64,000 nucleotides of DNA from the NCBI RefSeq assembly GCF_040105385.1, contig NZ_JBEDNQ010000014.1, positions 124,001 to 188,000 on the forward strand. The letters are read 5' to 3'. A program made the translations under genes and the position numbers. The notes below the pieces were generated by a model. The model worked only from the letters and a program-made list of their open reading frames with translations, made no database searches and had not been told where the DNA came from. Of the stretch, positions 1 to 8,639 are shown in pieces. Position 1 is the first letter of the stretch; every line of letters starts with the position of its first letter. The stretch comes from Pseudonocardia nematodicida. Its GTDB lineage: Bacteria; Actinomycetota; Actinomycetes; Mycobacteriales; Pseudonocardiaceae.

Positions 1-794
1 TGACCCGCTACATCGACATCTCGATGTCGCTGGAGAACGGAGTGCCGGCCGACCCGCCCGGCTACGAGTTCCGGATCGACTACACGTCGCACCAGGACAC
101 CGTCCCCATGCTGCAGCGCCGTTACGAGGGCCTGCAGGCCGACGAGCTCCCGAACTCCGAGGCGTTCGCGCTGGAGACCGTGCACCTGTCCACCCACAAC
201 GGGACCCACGTCGACGCTCCCTGGCACTACGCGTCGGTGATGGAGGACGGCAGCCGTCCCCGCACCATCGACGAGATGCCGCTCGACTGGTTCCTGCGCC
301 CGGGCGTGAAGCTCGACTTCCGGCACCTGGCGGACGGCTACGTCGTCACCCCCGGCGACATCGACCGGGAGCTGGACCGCATCGGGTACACGCTGCGCCC
401 GCTCGACATCGTCGTGGTCAACACCAGTGCCGGCGCGCGGTTCGGCACCGAGGCATACCCGCAGAGCGGCTGCGGGGTGGGCCGGGACGCGACCCTGCAC
501 CTGTGCGCGCAGGGGGTACGGGTCGTCGGCACCGACGCCTGGAGCTGGGACGCCCCGTACGCCTACGTCGCGCAGCGCTACGCCCGCGACCGCGACGCCT
601 CGATCATCTGGGAGGGGCACAAGGCCGGCCGGCACACCGAGTACTGCCAGATCGAGAAGCTGCGCCACCTCGACGAGCTTCCCCCGCACGGATTCACCAT
701 CGCCTGCTTCCCGGTCAAGATCCACGCGGCGTCCGCCGGATGGACCCGGGCGGTGGCGATCCTGGACGACGACGCCGACGGAGGGCCCCGATGA
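1..794 (+). CDS. Cyclase-family metal-dependent hydrolase (5' end one base short)
   Basis: This is a cyclase/kynurenine-formamidase/isatin-hydrolase family protein, a group that uses a metal ion to open cyclic amides, lactones or formamides. The family signature HNGTHVDAP is at about residues 66-74, supplying metal-ligand His and Asp. The frame is open to the window edge and the first bases read (N)TG-ACC-CGC-TAC, so the natural start is probably one base outside the window, giving about 264 residues; an internal ATG at 24 is less likely. Its stop overlaps the next start (ATGA), so the two are translationally coupled. Position before a crotonase and a molybdenum hydroxylase suggests ring opening of a hydroxylated cyclic compound, which is inference. 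The substrate cannot be read from sequence. Confidence 0.85.
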   Translation, partial: TRYIDISMSLENGVPADPPGYEFRIDYTSHQDTVPMLQRRYEGLQADELPNSEAFALETVHLSTHNGTHVDAPWHYASVMEDGSRPRTIDEMPLDWFLRPGVKLDFRHLADGYVVTPGDIDRELDRIGYTLRPLDIVVVNTSAGARFGTEAYPQSGCGVGRDATLHLCAQGVRVVGTDAWSWDAPYAYVAQRYARDRDASIIWEGHKAGRHTEYCQIEKLRHLDELPPHGFTIACFPVKIHAASAGWTRAVAILDDDADGGPR

Positions 795-1600
795 CCGAGC
801 AGCCGATGACCGACCACCCGATGACCCACCTCGAGCGCGAGCCGACCACCTTCGACTCCTACCGGGACCGCTACAAGACCGTCCGTCTCGAACGCACCGG
901 CGGGGTCCTCGAGGTGCACCTGCACACCGACGGCGGACCGCTGCAGTGGAGCCTGCTGGCCCACCACGAACTCGAGGACGCCTTCCGTGAGATCGGCCGC
1001 GACCGGGAGAACGACGTCGTCATCCTCACCGGCACCGGCGAGGAGTTCAGCGGGCCCGCGATCGAGCCCGGCAAGCACCCGAACCGGCGGATCATGACGC
1101 CGGAGACCTACGACCCGATCTACTGGGAGGGCAAGCACCTGCTGCCCAACCTGCTGGCGATCGAGGCCCCGGTCATCGCGGCGATCAACGGGCCGGCCGT
1201 CCGGCACGCCGAGATCCCGCTCGTCTCCGACATCGTGCTGGCCAGCGACGACACCTTCTTCCAGGACACGGCGCACTTCCCGGGCGGCATGGTGCCCGGC
1301 GACGGCATGCACATCGTCATGCCGCTGCTGATGGGCGCCAACCGCGGGCGCTACTTCCTGCTCACCGGCCAGCAGCTGCCCGCCGAGGAGGCCCGCTCGA
1401 TCGGCCTGGTCAACGAGGTACTGCCCCGTGCGGACCTGCTGCCCCGGGCACGGGAGCTCGCGGGGCTGCTCATGCAGCAGCCCCGGCTGGTCCGCCGCTA
1501 CACCCGCACGGTGCTGACCGAGGACCTGCGCGCGCGGCTGCACGGGCTGCTCGGCTACGGCCTCGCGCTCGAGGGCATCGCCCGGATGAAGACGTCCTGA
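791..1600 (+). CDS. Crotonase-fold hydrolase, 6-oxocamphor-hydrolase-like
   Basis: A 269-residue enoyl-CoA hydratase/isomerase superfamily protein. It lacks the usual glycine-rich turn of CoA-type crotonases and instead has SDIVLAS followed by HFPGGMVPGDG. From memory, 6-oxocamphor hydrolase of Rhodococcus, which cleaves a cyclic beta-diketone by a retro-Claisen reaction, has the same HFP-G-VPGDG arrangement carrying catalytic His and Asp. A beta-diketone hydrolase role is therefore more likely than a CoA hydratase, but this is inference. The start has a GGAGG seven bases upstream. The first codons form a 15-base repeat giving three in-frame ATGs (791, 806, 821), so the exact start is uncertain. 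It is coupled to the preceding hydrolase by a 4-base overlap. Confidence 0.8.
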   Translation: MTEQPMTDHPMTHLEREPTTFDSYRDRYKTVRLERTGGVLEVHLHTDGGPLQWSLLAHHELEDAFREIGRDRENDVVILTGTGEEFSGPAIEPGKHPNRRIMTPETYDPIYWEGKHLLPNLLAIEAPVIAAINGPAVRHAEIPLVSDIVLASDDTFFQDTAHFPGGMVPGDGMHIVMPLLMGANRGRYFLLTGQQLPAEEARSIGLVNEVLPRADLLPRARELAGLLMQQPRLVRRYTRTVLTEDLRARLHGLLGYGLALEGIARMKTS

Positions 1601-1605
1601 CCTCA

Positions 1606-1630
1606 CCGGGCGCCCGTACCGGGCGCCCGG
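1606..1630 (+). terminator. GC hairpin after the crotonase gene
   Basis: A perfect 11-bp stem with a 3-base loop starts five bases after the stop codon. There is no T-run, as is common in actinomycetes. It could be a terminator or a processing/attenuation hairpin that separates the first two genes from the molybdenum hydroxylase genes. Confidence 0.55.
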
Positions 1631-1661
1631 CCCACCACCCCGCTGCTCGACGAGGAGAGCG

Positions 1662-3980
1662 ATGACCAGCTCGAGCCGGTGGCCCCGTACCGACGCCGAA
1701 TCCTTCGTCGAGGGCAGGGCGACCTTCATCGACGACCTGCGCCCCGAGGGACTGGCCCACCTGGCGGTCGTCCGCAGCACCCGGCCGCACGCCCGGATCA
1801 CCGGGATCGACGCCGTCGCGGCGAAGGCCGTCGACGGCGTGCTCCGCGTCGTCGACGGCCGCGAGGCCCGGCTGCACCTGCGGCCGATGCCCTACCAGTT
1901 CGGCGAGCCCGAACTGATCGGCGGGCGGCGGAGCAGCCTGGAGGCGTTGCCGGTCGAGCGGGTGCGCTACGTCGGGGAGCCGGTCGCCGTCGTCGTCGCC
2001 GAGACCGCGCGCGCCGCCCGGCGGGGCGCCGCGGCGGTCACGGTCGGGTACGACGACCTGCCGGCGCTGCTCGACGCCGGTCCGTTCCTCGGGCGGGACC
2101 CGCTGGCCCCGGAGCTGGAGCGGCACGTCATCGCGTCCCACCACGTCACCGCGGGCGACGCGGCCGCGGCCCTCGCGCGCGCCGAGCACCGCCTCGATCT
2201 CACCTTCTCCGTGGCGCGCAGCACGACCGCCCCGATCGAGCCGCGCGGCTACCTCGCGTCCTGGGACCGGGCCGGGCGGCTGACCGTGCAGGCATCGCAC
2301 CAGCAGCCCTTCCAGCTGCGCGCCGAGCTCGCCGAGATCCTCGGCCTCGCCGAGGCCGACGTCCGGGTCGTCGTGCCGCACGTCGGCGGGGCGTTCGGGG
2401 CGAAGATGACCGGCCAGGTCGAGGAACCGCTGGTGTGCCTGGCGAGCAGGCTCTGTGGGCGGCCGGTGAAGTGGATCGAGAGCCGGGAGGAGTGCTTCCT
2501 CGGCGGTGGCCGCGAGCAGGTCCACCGGCTGCAGGTCGGCTTCGACGCCACCGGCCGGGTGCACGCCCTGCGCGACGACATGGTCGTCCCGGTGGGTGCC
2601 GAGTCGGTGTCGCCGGGGTGGCGGCAGGGCTGGGTCAGCGCCGCCTCGTTCCCCACCGCCTACGACGTCGCGCACGTCGACGTGCACTCCCGGGTTGTCG
2701 CGACCCACGTGCCGCCGTGGCACTCCTGCCGGGGCTTCGGCAAGGAGGCGCCGATCTTCGTCATGGAACGGACGATGGACCTCGTCGGCCGCCGGCTCGG
2801 CCTCGACCCGGCCGAGGTGCGGCGGCGGAACCTGGTGCGCCCCGCGCAGCTGCCGTACCGCACACCGGCCGGATTCCTGATCGACAGTGCGGATCTCCCC
2901 GCGCTGCTGGACCGCGTGGCCGGGGCGGACGACGACGGTGCCCGCGACGACGCCGGGACCGGCCGGTTCGTCGGCACCGGGATCGCCGTGGAGGTGACGC
3001 CGGAGGGCGGCGGCCACGCTGCTGCGCGGTCCGGACCGGGGGTGCCGACGACGTCGGCGGCACCGGAGTCCGCGGCCGTCGCGCTCACCGCCGACGGCCG
3101 GTTCGAGGTGCGGACCGGCACGACCAGCCCGGGCAGCGGCAACGAGACCGCGCTCGCCCGGCTCGCCGCGGACGAGCTGGGCACCACCCGAGACGCCGTC
3201 ACCGTCGTCCAGGGCGACACCGACCGCTGCCCGCCGGGCACCGGGAACGCCAGCAGCCGCGCGATCGCGGTCGGGGGCCCCGCCGTCGTGCTCGCCGCCC
3301 GCGGGCTCGCCACGGCGGTGCGGGCCGCAGCGGCGGAACTGCTCGGCGCCGACACCGACGAGCTCGTCCTCGGCGCGGGCGCGGTCGCCGGACCCGAGGG
3401 GCAGCAGATCACGCTCGCCGAGCTGCACCGCCGCACCGGCGGTGTGCCCGCCTGCACCCGCAGCTACCGCCCGGAGCCGCCCGAGGATCCCGGCTACCGC
3501 TACAGCTACCCCTACTTCTCCAGCGCCGCCTACCGCGCCCGGGTCACCGTGGACGCCGGCACCGGCGCGGTCCGGCTCGACGCGCTCACCGCAGTGCACG
3601 ACTGCGGCCGGGTGGTCGACCCCGTCCTCGTGGAGGGCCAGCTGCACGGGGCGCTCGCGATGGGGGCCGGGCTCGCCCTGTCCGAGGCGAGCCGCACCGA
3701 CGACGCCGGCGCTCCCGCCACCCGCTCGTTCAAGGAGTACCTCGTGCCGCGGGCCAACGATCTGCCCGAGTTCGTGCTCGGACACCACGAGACCCCCGCG
3801 CCGTACACCCTGCTCGGTGCGAAGGGCGCGGGCGAGGCCGGGGTCGGCGGTGCGCTCGCCGCGATCGCCAACGCCGTCGACGACGCCGTCGGCCGGCTCG
3901 GCGGATCGCCCGTCACCACCGTGCCGCTCGACCCACCGACCGTCCTCGCGCTGCTGCACCCGGACGGGGACGTGCGATGA
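1662..3980 (+). CDS. Molybdenum hydroxylase large (molybdopterin-binding) subunit
   Basis: A 772-residue xanthine-dehydrogenase/CO-dehydrogenase-family large subunit, the normal length for the family. It binds the molybdenum-cytosine/pterin cofactor and hydroxylates a substrate using water. The GGAFGAKM stretch (about residue 244) and the C-terminal GAKGAGEAGVGG with the likely catalytic Glu near residue 725 support this. It does not carry the AYRCSFR active-site loop of form I CO dehydrogenase; the equivalent region reads WHSCRGFGKE, so CO is an unlikely substrate. The ATG follows GAGGAGAGCG. It is the first of a large-medium-small set and its stop overlaps the next start. The partner cyclase and beta-diketone hydrolase hint at a cyclic or heterocyclic substrate. 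Confidence 0.9.
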   Translation: MTSSSRWPRTDAESFVEGRATFIDDLRPEGLAHLAVVRSTRPHARITGIDAVAAKAVDGVLRVVDGREARLHLRPMPYQFGEPELIGGRRSSLEALPVERVRYVGEPVAVVVAETARAARRGAAAVTVGYDDLPALLDAGPFLGRDPLAPELERHVIASHHVTAGDAAAALARAEHRLDLTFSVARSTTAPIEPRGYLASWDRAGRLTVQASHQQPFQLRAELAEILGLAEADVRVVVPHVGGAFGAKMTGQVEEPLVCLASRLCGRPVKWIESREECFLGGGREQVHRLQVGFDATGRVHALRDDMVVPVGAESVSPGWRQGWVSAASFPTAYDVAHVDVHSRVVATHVPPWHSCRGFGKEAPIFVMERTMDLVGRRLGLDPAEVRRRNLVRPAQLPYRTPAGFLIDSADLPALLDRVAGADDDGARDDAGTGRFVGTGIAVEVTPEGGGHAAARSGPGVPTTSAAPESAAVALTADGRFEVRTGTTSPGSGNETALARLAADELGTTRDAVTVVQGDTDRCPPGTGNASSRAIAVGGPAVVLAARGLATAVRAAAAELLGADTDELVLGAGAVAGPEGQQITLAELHRRTGGVPACTRSYRPEPPEDPGYRYSYPYFSSAAYRARVTVDAGTGAVRLDALTAVHDCGRVVDPVLVEGQLHGALAMGAGLALSEASRTDDAGAPATRSFKEYLVPRANDLPEFVLGHHETPAPYTLLGAKGAGEAGVGGALAAIANAVDDAVGRLGGSPVTTVPLDPPTVLALLHPDGDVR

Positions 3981-4813
3981 GCCCGTACCGCACGGTGCTG
4001 CCCCCGGACCCGGCCGCGGCGGCGGAGCAGCTCGCCGAGACCGTCACCGGGGGCGGGACCCCGCTGGTGATCAGCGGCGGAACCCTCGCCGTCCCGGCCC
4101 TGCAGCGTGGCGAGCTCACCCCCACCGTGCTCGTCGACCTGCACCGGGCCGGCCTCGACACCGTCGTGCTGCACGACGGGTACGTGGAGATCGGCGCGAC
4201 CGTCACCTACCAGCGGATCCTCGACTCGCCCGCGCTCGCCGAGCGGGTCCCGCTGCTGCACCGGGTGGCGGGCGGGATCACCGGCGGGATCCAGATCCGC
4301 AACCAGGCCACCGTCGCCGGCGCGCTGTGCGCCGCGCGGCCGCAGTCCGACGCGCCGGCCACCGCCGTGGCGCTCGGGGCGCGGGTGGTGGTCCGGTCGG
4401 TGCGCGGAACCAGGATCGTGCCGGTCGAGGAGTTCCTGACCGGTGCCGGGCGCACCGACCTCGCCGCGGACGAGCTGGTCGAGGCGGTCCGGATCCCCGT
4501 CGGTCCGGCGCCGCGACGGTGCGGCTACGCGAAGCTGAAGTTCGCGGAGTCGTCCTGGCCGGTCGTCACGGCCGCCGCCCTCGCCACGGCCGCGCCCGGC
4601 GCGACCGTCGTGCTCGGGGGAGTGGCCGTCACCCCGCTGCGGCTGCCGCCGACCCCGCCCGACCGGATCGGCGACGTCGTCGCCGACCGCCTCGCCCGGC
4701 TACCGCCCGAGCAGCACTGGAGCGATCTCCGGGCGGGCTGGGCCTACCGCCGGAGCGTGGCCCCGACCCTCGCCGCCCGCGCGCTGGCGGCCGTCGCCGA
4801 GGAGCACCCGTGA
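3977..4813 (+). CDS. Molybdenum hydroxylase FAD-binding (medium) subunit
   Basis: A 278-residue CoxM/XdhB-type flavoprotein. The family FAD-binding motif appears as IRNQATVAGAL near residue 105, and an N-terminal GGT segment corresponds to the first FAD loop. It passes electrons from the iron-sulfur subunit to an acceptor. The start ATG overlaps the stop of the large subunit (ATGA) and its own stop overlaps the small-subunit GTG (GTGA), so all three subunits are co-translated. At the lower end of usual length (about 280-300). Confidence 0.9.
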   Translation: MSPYRTVLPPDPAAAAEQLAETVTGGGTPLVISGGTLAVPALQRGELTPTVLVDLHRAGLDTVVLHDGYVEIGATVTYQRILDSPALAERVPLLHRVAGGITGGIQIRNQATVAGALCAARPQSDAPATAVALGARVVVRSVRGTRIVPVEEFLTGAGRTDLAADELVEAVRIPVGPAPRRCGYAKLKFAESSWPVVTAAALATAAPGATVVLGGVAVTPLRLPPTPPDRIGDVVADRLARLPPEQHWSDLRAGWAYRRSVAPTLAARALAAVAEEHP

Positions 4814-5301
4814 CGACCTCCCGCAGCATCCGGCTCACCGTGGACGGGATCACCACCGACACCGGAGTCGACGACGACGAGACCCTCGTCGACGTCCTGC
4901 GCGACCGGCTCGGCAGCACCGCCGTACGGGCCGGCTGCCGCAACGGCGACTGCGGCACCTGCACCGCCGTCGTGGACGGGACACACCTCAAGACCTGTCT
5001 GGTCCCGGCCGCCCGCGCCGACGGCACCACCGTCGGCACGCTGGCCGGCGACGGGAGCGGCCGGTGGGTCGCACCGCTGCGCCGGGCGTTCATGCAGGAG
5101 TACGCCTTCCAGTGCGGTTTCTGCCTGCCGGGGATGATCCTCTCGGCGGCCGCGCTGCTCGACCGTGACCCGCACCCGGACGACGCGGCGATCCGCGACG
5201 CCCTGAGCGGCAACCTCTGCCGCTGCACCGGCTACGTCAACGCCGTCCGCGCCGTCCGCGCCGTCCGATCCGTCGGCGCCCCCGTGTCCGGGCACGACTG
5301 A
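4810..5301 (+). CDS. Molybdenum hydroxylase 2Fe-2S (small) subunit
   Basis: A 163-residue CoxS-type protein with two 2Fe-2S clusters. The plant-ferredoxin-like cluster reads GCRNGDCGTC with a further Cys in LKTC; the second, helical-domain cluster uses CGFC and the later CRC pair in NLCRCTGY. All eight expected cysteines are present. It carries electrons between the molybdenum centre and FAD. The GTG start overlaps the previous stop. The C-terminus has a short AVRAVRAVR repeat from a GTCCGCGCC nucleotide repeat, probably without function. Confidence 0.92.
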   Translation: MTTSRSIRLTVDGITTDTGVDDDETLVDVLRDRLGSTAVRAGCRNGDCGTCTAVVDGTHLKTCLVPAARADGTTVGTLAGDGSGRWVAPLRRAFMQEYAFQCGFCLPGMILSAAALLDRDPHPDDAAIRDALSGNLCRCTGYVNAVRAVRAVRSVGAPVSGHD

Positions 5302-5373
5302 CCCGATCCGCCGTGCGACCGCCGCGAGGACCACTGCCCGCGGCGGCGACCCGGCCTGCCCGAAGGAGGACCC

Positions 5374-6696
5374 ATGTCCGTTCCGATCCCGCCCCCCGCG
5401 CCGTCCACCACATCGGACGACGCGCCACCCCGGAAGTTCCGCACCCTGTTCGGTGCGGGCATCGGCAACACCCTCGAGTGGTACGACTGGAGCGTCTACG
5501 CGATCTTCGCGCCGTTCTTCGCCGCGCAGTTCTTCGTCGACGACACCCCGACCGGCGCGCTGCTGGCGACGCTCGCGGTGTTCGCCGTCGGGTTCGTCAT
5601 GCGGCCCATCGGAGGGTTCGCGTTCGGCTGGCTCGCCGACCGCCACGGGCGGCGCTTCTCGATGACCGCCTCGATGCTGCTCATGGCCGCCGGCAGCCTC
5701 GTGATCGGCCTCGCGCCGACGCACGCGATGATCGGTGTCTGGGCGGCGGTGATCCTCGTCGTCGCGCGCCTGGCGCAGGGGCTCGCACACGGTGGCGAGA
5801 TCGCGGCCGCCTACACCTACATCGCCGAGATCGCGCCACGTGCCCGGCGCGGGCTCTGGTCCACCAGCCTCTACGTCTCCGTCACCGCCGGGATCGTGCT
5901 CGCCTCGCTCATCGGCGCCGCGTCGAGCAGCCTGTTCGGCGAGGACACCCTGCGGGACTGGGCGTGGCGGATCCCGTTCCTGTTTGGCGGGCTGCTCGGG
6001 CTCGCCGCGCTGTACCTGCGGGCCACCCTGCCGGAGACCGAGGCGTTCACCGCGCAGGACGACACCGGCGGCGCGGGGCCACAGCGGCGCACCGCCCGGG
6101 ACCTGTTCGACGGCCTGCGCCGCAACCGGATCAGCCTCCTGCGCATCCTCGGTTTCAGCCTCGCCAGCACTGTCGTCTACTACACCTGGGCGATCGGGAT
6201 CTCCGGCTTCGCCATCACCAGCCAGGGCGTGCCCGCCACCGGCGCGCTGTGGGCGACGGTCGCCGCCAACGCCGTCTTCATGATCACCCTGCCGCTGTGG
6301 GGAATGCTCTCGGACCGGTTCGGTCGGCGCCCGATCTTCATCGCCTACTCGATCGCGTTCCTGGTGCTGACGCTGCCGTTGCTCGCCGCGCTCGACGGTT
6401 CGGCCCTGCGGCTCTTCGCGATCATGTGCGTGGCGCTGTTCTTCCTCGGCGCGTTCGTCGGGATCATGCCGGCCTACTTCGCCGAGCTCTTCCCGACCGA
6501 GGTGCGGGCCTCGGGTATCGGTGTCCCGTACTCCTTCGCCGTGGCGATCTTCGGCGGGACGGCGCCGTACATCCTGACCTGGCTCGCGAGCAAGGACCTG
6601 GTGTGGGTGTTCGGGGTCTATACGATGGTGCTGGTCGCCATCGGCCTGGTCACGACGCTGCTCAGCCCGGAGACGCAGGGCCGGGAGCTTCGCTGA
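5374..6696 (+). CDS. MFS transporter, metabolite:H+ symporter (MHS) type
   Basis: A 440-residue integral membrane protein with about twelve hydrophobic segments. The N-terminal NTLEWYDWSVYAIF and the loop GWLADRHGRR are typical of the MHS subfamily, which imports organic acids such as shikimate, dicarboxylates or aromatic acids with protons. The ATG follows AAGGAGGA. It lies 72 bases after the molybdenum hydroxylase genes in the same direction and probably imports the substrate of that pathway (inference). Its 3' end overlaps the convergent TetR gene by 35 bases. Confidence 0.9.
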   Translation: MSVPIPPPAPSTTSDDAPPRKFRTLFGAGIGNTLEWYDWSVYAIFAPFFAAQFFVDDTPTGALLATLAVFAVGFVMRPIGGFAFGWLADRHGRRFSMTASMLLMAAGSLVIGLAPTHAMIGVWAAVILVVARLAQGLAHGGEIAAAYTYIAEIAPRARRGLWSTSLYVSVTAGIVLASLIGAASSSLFGEDTLRDWAWRIPFLFGGLLGLAALYLRATLPETEAFTAQDDTGGAGPQRRTARDLFDGLRRNRISLLRILGFSLASTVVYYTWAIGISGFAITSQGVPATGALWATVAANAVFMITLPLWGMLSDRFGRRPIFIAYSIAFLVLTLPLLAALDGSALRLFAIMCVALFFLGAFVGIMPAYFAELFPTEVRASGIGVPYSFAVAIFGGTAPYILTWLASKDLVWVFGVYTMVLVAIGLVTTLLSPETQGRELR

Positions 6697-7288
6697 GCGG
6701 GGGCCCGGAACCGTCCAGCAGTGCCCGCGCCCCCCGCCCGACGTGCCCGATCACGTCGTCGGTCCGGGCGCGGGCCGTCTCACCGCCCGGCAGCAACGGG
6801 TGCAGCAGGCTCAACCCCAGCAACCAGGACAGCAGCAGTTCCGCCCGCAGGGCGGCGTCCCGCTCGTCGGCGGCCCCGCCGGCCTGCGCCGCGAACGCGG
6901 CGGTGAAGGCCCCCGCCAGCTCGGCCCGCACCGCGGCCGCCGCCTCGGAGGTCCCGGCGGATCGCACGATCGACCCGAACAGGTCGTGCTCCGGCCCGGA
7001 CCGGGGACCGTCCAGGATGGACCGCAGGGTGCGCTCGAGCAGCTCCTCCGGCGGGCCGCCGTGGAGTACCGCCAGTGCCCGCTCCGCGGCCACCCGGGCG
7101 TACAGCGCGTCCTTGCTGCCGAAGTAACGGAACAGCAGTGTCTGGTTCACCCCGGCCCGCTCCGCGATCGCCCGCACCGAGGTGCGGTCGTAGCCGTGCT
7201 CGGTGAACAGGTCGCCGGCCGCGGCCAGCAGCGCGCGCCGGGTGGCGTCACCGGAGCGGGCGGGCGGGATGCCGTGGTCGGCGGACAC
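6662..7288 (-). CDS. TetR-family transcriptional regulator
   Basis: A 208-residue TetR-type repressor. The N-terminal DNA-binding helix-turn-helix is clear (VRAIAERAGVNQTLLFRYFGSK, broken here only by the family consensus), followed by an all-helical ligand domain. The GTG at 7288 was chosen because upstream sequence in the longer frame is low-complexity and unlike the family. The gene converges on the MHS transporter and overlaps it, so it may regulate the adjacent catabolic block or the divergent DUF5709 gene. Its ligand is unknown. Confidence 0.85.
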   Translation of the reverse strand: MSADHGIPPARSGDATRRALLAAAGDLFTEHGYDRTSVRAIAERAGVNQTLLFRYFGSKDALYARVAAERALAVLHGGPPEELLERTLRSILDGPRSGPEHDLFGSIVRSAGTSEAAAAVRAELAGAFTAAFAAQAGGAADERDAALRAELLLSWLLGLSLLHPLLPGGETARARTDDVIGHVGRGARALLDGSGPPLSEAPGPASPG

Positions 7289-7427
7289 GGGATCGGCTCC
7301 TCCGGGTGCGGGCGGGTGATCGGACGGACGGACCGTAGCGCCCGCCGAGCGGCGCATGACGGCGCCACCACCGGGGTAACCCGGACCGATCCCGATCCGA
7401 GCACGAACGACAGGAGACGCGCTTCCC

Positions 7428-7955
7428 ATGGCCGCAGGCGACGAGAACGAGTTCCAGCCCGAGGCGCCCGACATGGCGTCGGCACTGCAGCTGGACACCG
7501 ACGAGGCGCTGACCGGCCCCTCGGACACCGATCCGCTGGACTCCGGGTACGTCCCGCCGGACCGGCCCTACGGCGTGGACGACAACGCGGTCACCGCGGC
7601 GGGGGAGCGGGAGGGCGAGAGCCACGACGCGCGGCTGGCCCGTGAGCTGCCGGACCGCGAGCCGGGCGCCGACGAGGACCGCTCCGGCCGGCTCACCACC
7701 TCCGAGCCCGCGCCGGACGGCGAGAACGCTGCCGACGGCACGGCCGAGGAGGTCGGTATCGACGGCGGCGCGGCCAGCGCCGAGGAGGCCGCCGTGCACG
7801 ACGTCGACCCGGGCATCGAGCCGGTGGTCGACGAGACGCCGGTCGGCGACCCGGAGGTCAGCGCGCAGCTGGCGGACGACGACCAGGCCGACGAGGCAGT
7901 CGCGGACGCGGAGTCGGACGCCGAGACGGACCCGGAGTGGAATCGCGAGAGCTGA
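7428..7955 (+). CDS. DUF5709-type acidic protein
   Basis: A 175-residue, strongly acidic protein with no signal peptide or membrane segment. The segment DPLDSGYVPPDRPYG followed by EREGESHDARLARELPD is the actinobacterial DUF5709 signature. The C-terminal half is a low-complexity Asp/Glu/Ala tail that is probably disordered. Function of the family is unknown. The start has ACAGGAG upstream. It is divergent from TetR and convergent with the SsgA-like gene. Confidence 0.8.
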   Translation: MAAGDENEFQPEAPDMASALQLDTDEALTGPSDTDPLDSGYVPPDRPYGVDDNAVTAAGEREGESHDARLARELPDREPGADEDRSGRLTTSEPAPDGENAADGTAEEVGIDGGAASAEEAAVHDVDPGIEPVVDETPVGDPEVSAQLADDDQADEAVADAESDAETDPEWNRES

Positions 7956-7983
7956 CGGGCCCGTGGCCGGGCGGCGCCGTCGG

Positions 7984-8397
7984 TCAGGCGGCGGCGCTGC
8001 CGGTCAGCCGGGCGATGGCGCCGTCGAGGTCCTGGTGGTCGTTCTCCTCGCCGAGATCCACGATCTCGAGCGTGGCGTCCACGAACTGGGCCAGCAGGTC
8101 GCGGTCGACCTCGAGGGTCGCGGACCCGCCGTCCGACCGGATCTCGATCTCGACGACGTCGTAGCCGTCCACCCGCCGCGGCGCCATCCGGATGTCACCG
8201 ATGCCGGTCGGGGTGGTCAGGCCCTCGATCACCAGGTCCCGGGCGACCAGCCAGTCGACCCAGCGGTCGGTCGAGCGCCGCACGGAGAACGTGATCGCGA
8301 ACGGATCGGCGGCGTGGTACGACCAGCGACTCACGATCGGGGACGCCTGCCCGTGCAGCACGGTGAAGACATCCTGCTGGATCGAGTCGCCGTTCAT
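7984..8397 (-). CDS. SsgA-family sporulation/cell-division regulator
   Basis: A 137-residue SsgA-like protein. The N-terminal half has the family pattern W-x-Y-x-x-x-DPFAI-x-F followed by W-x-x-ARDL. SsgA-like proteins are restricted to morphologically complex actinomycetes and help place division septa and peptidoglycan synthesis. The ATG at 8397 is preceded by CCAGGAGGG; an upstream ATG at 8454 lacks such a site. It stands alone, convergent with the DUF5709 gene. Confidence 0.85.
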   Translation of the reverse strand: MNGDSIQQDVFTVLHGQASPIVSRWSYHAADPFAITFSVRRSTDRWVDWLVARDLVIEGLTTPTGIGDIRMAPRRVDGYDVVEIEIRSDGGSATLEVDRDLLAQFVDATLEIVDLGEENDHQDLDGAIARLTGSAAA

Positions 8398-8639
8398 CTC
8401 GCCCTCCTGGAACCTCGTGCGACCGCGCTGGTGGCGCGGTCTCACCATGAACATCGCCGGAAAGCCCTCCGGCGCTGCACCTTCGGCACCGATTCACCCG
8501 TTCGCGCGAGCGAGGCGGTCGACTCACCGTATACGGCGCGCGATCTCGGGCGACCCGAGAGTGGGTCGGCCTGGCCCTGTCGTCAGGTCGTCGTCGGATT
8601 CGGTGACTGTCCGTGTCGTGCTCGACGCCCCGTGTCCTC

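Noticed and set aside
1470..3959. 829-codon open frame on the minus strand opposite the molybdenum hydroxylase
   Set aside because: Frame exists because of high GC; composition is Arg/Gly/His-rich and without any motif, while the plus strand carries a complete, recognisable enzyme.
1662..3980. CO dehydrogenase assignment
   Set aside because: The AYRCSFR active-site loop of form I CO dehydrogenase is absent, and neighbours are not cox accessory genes.
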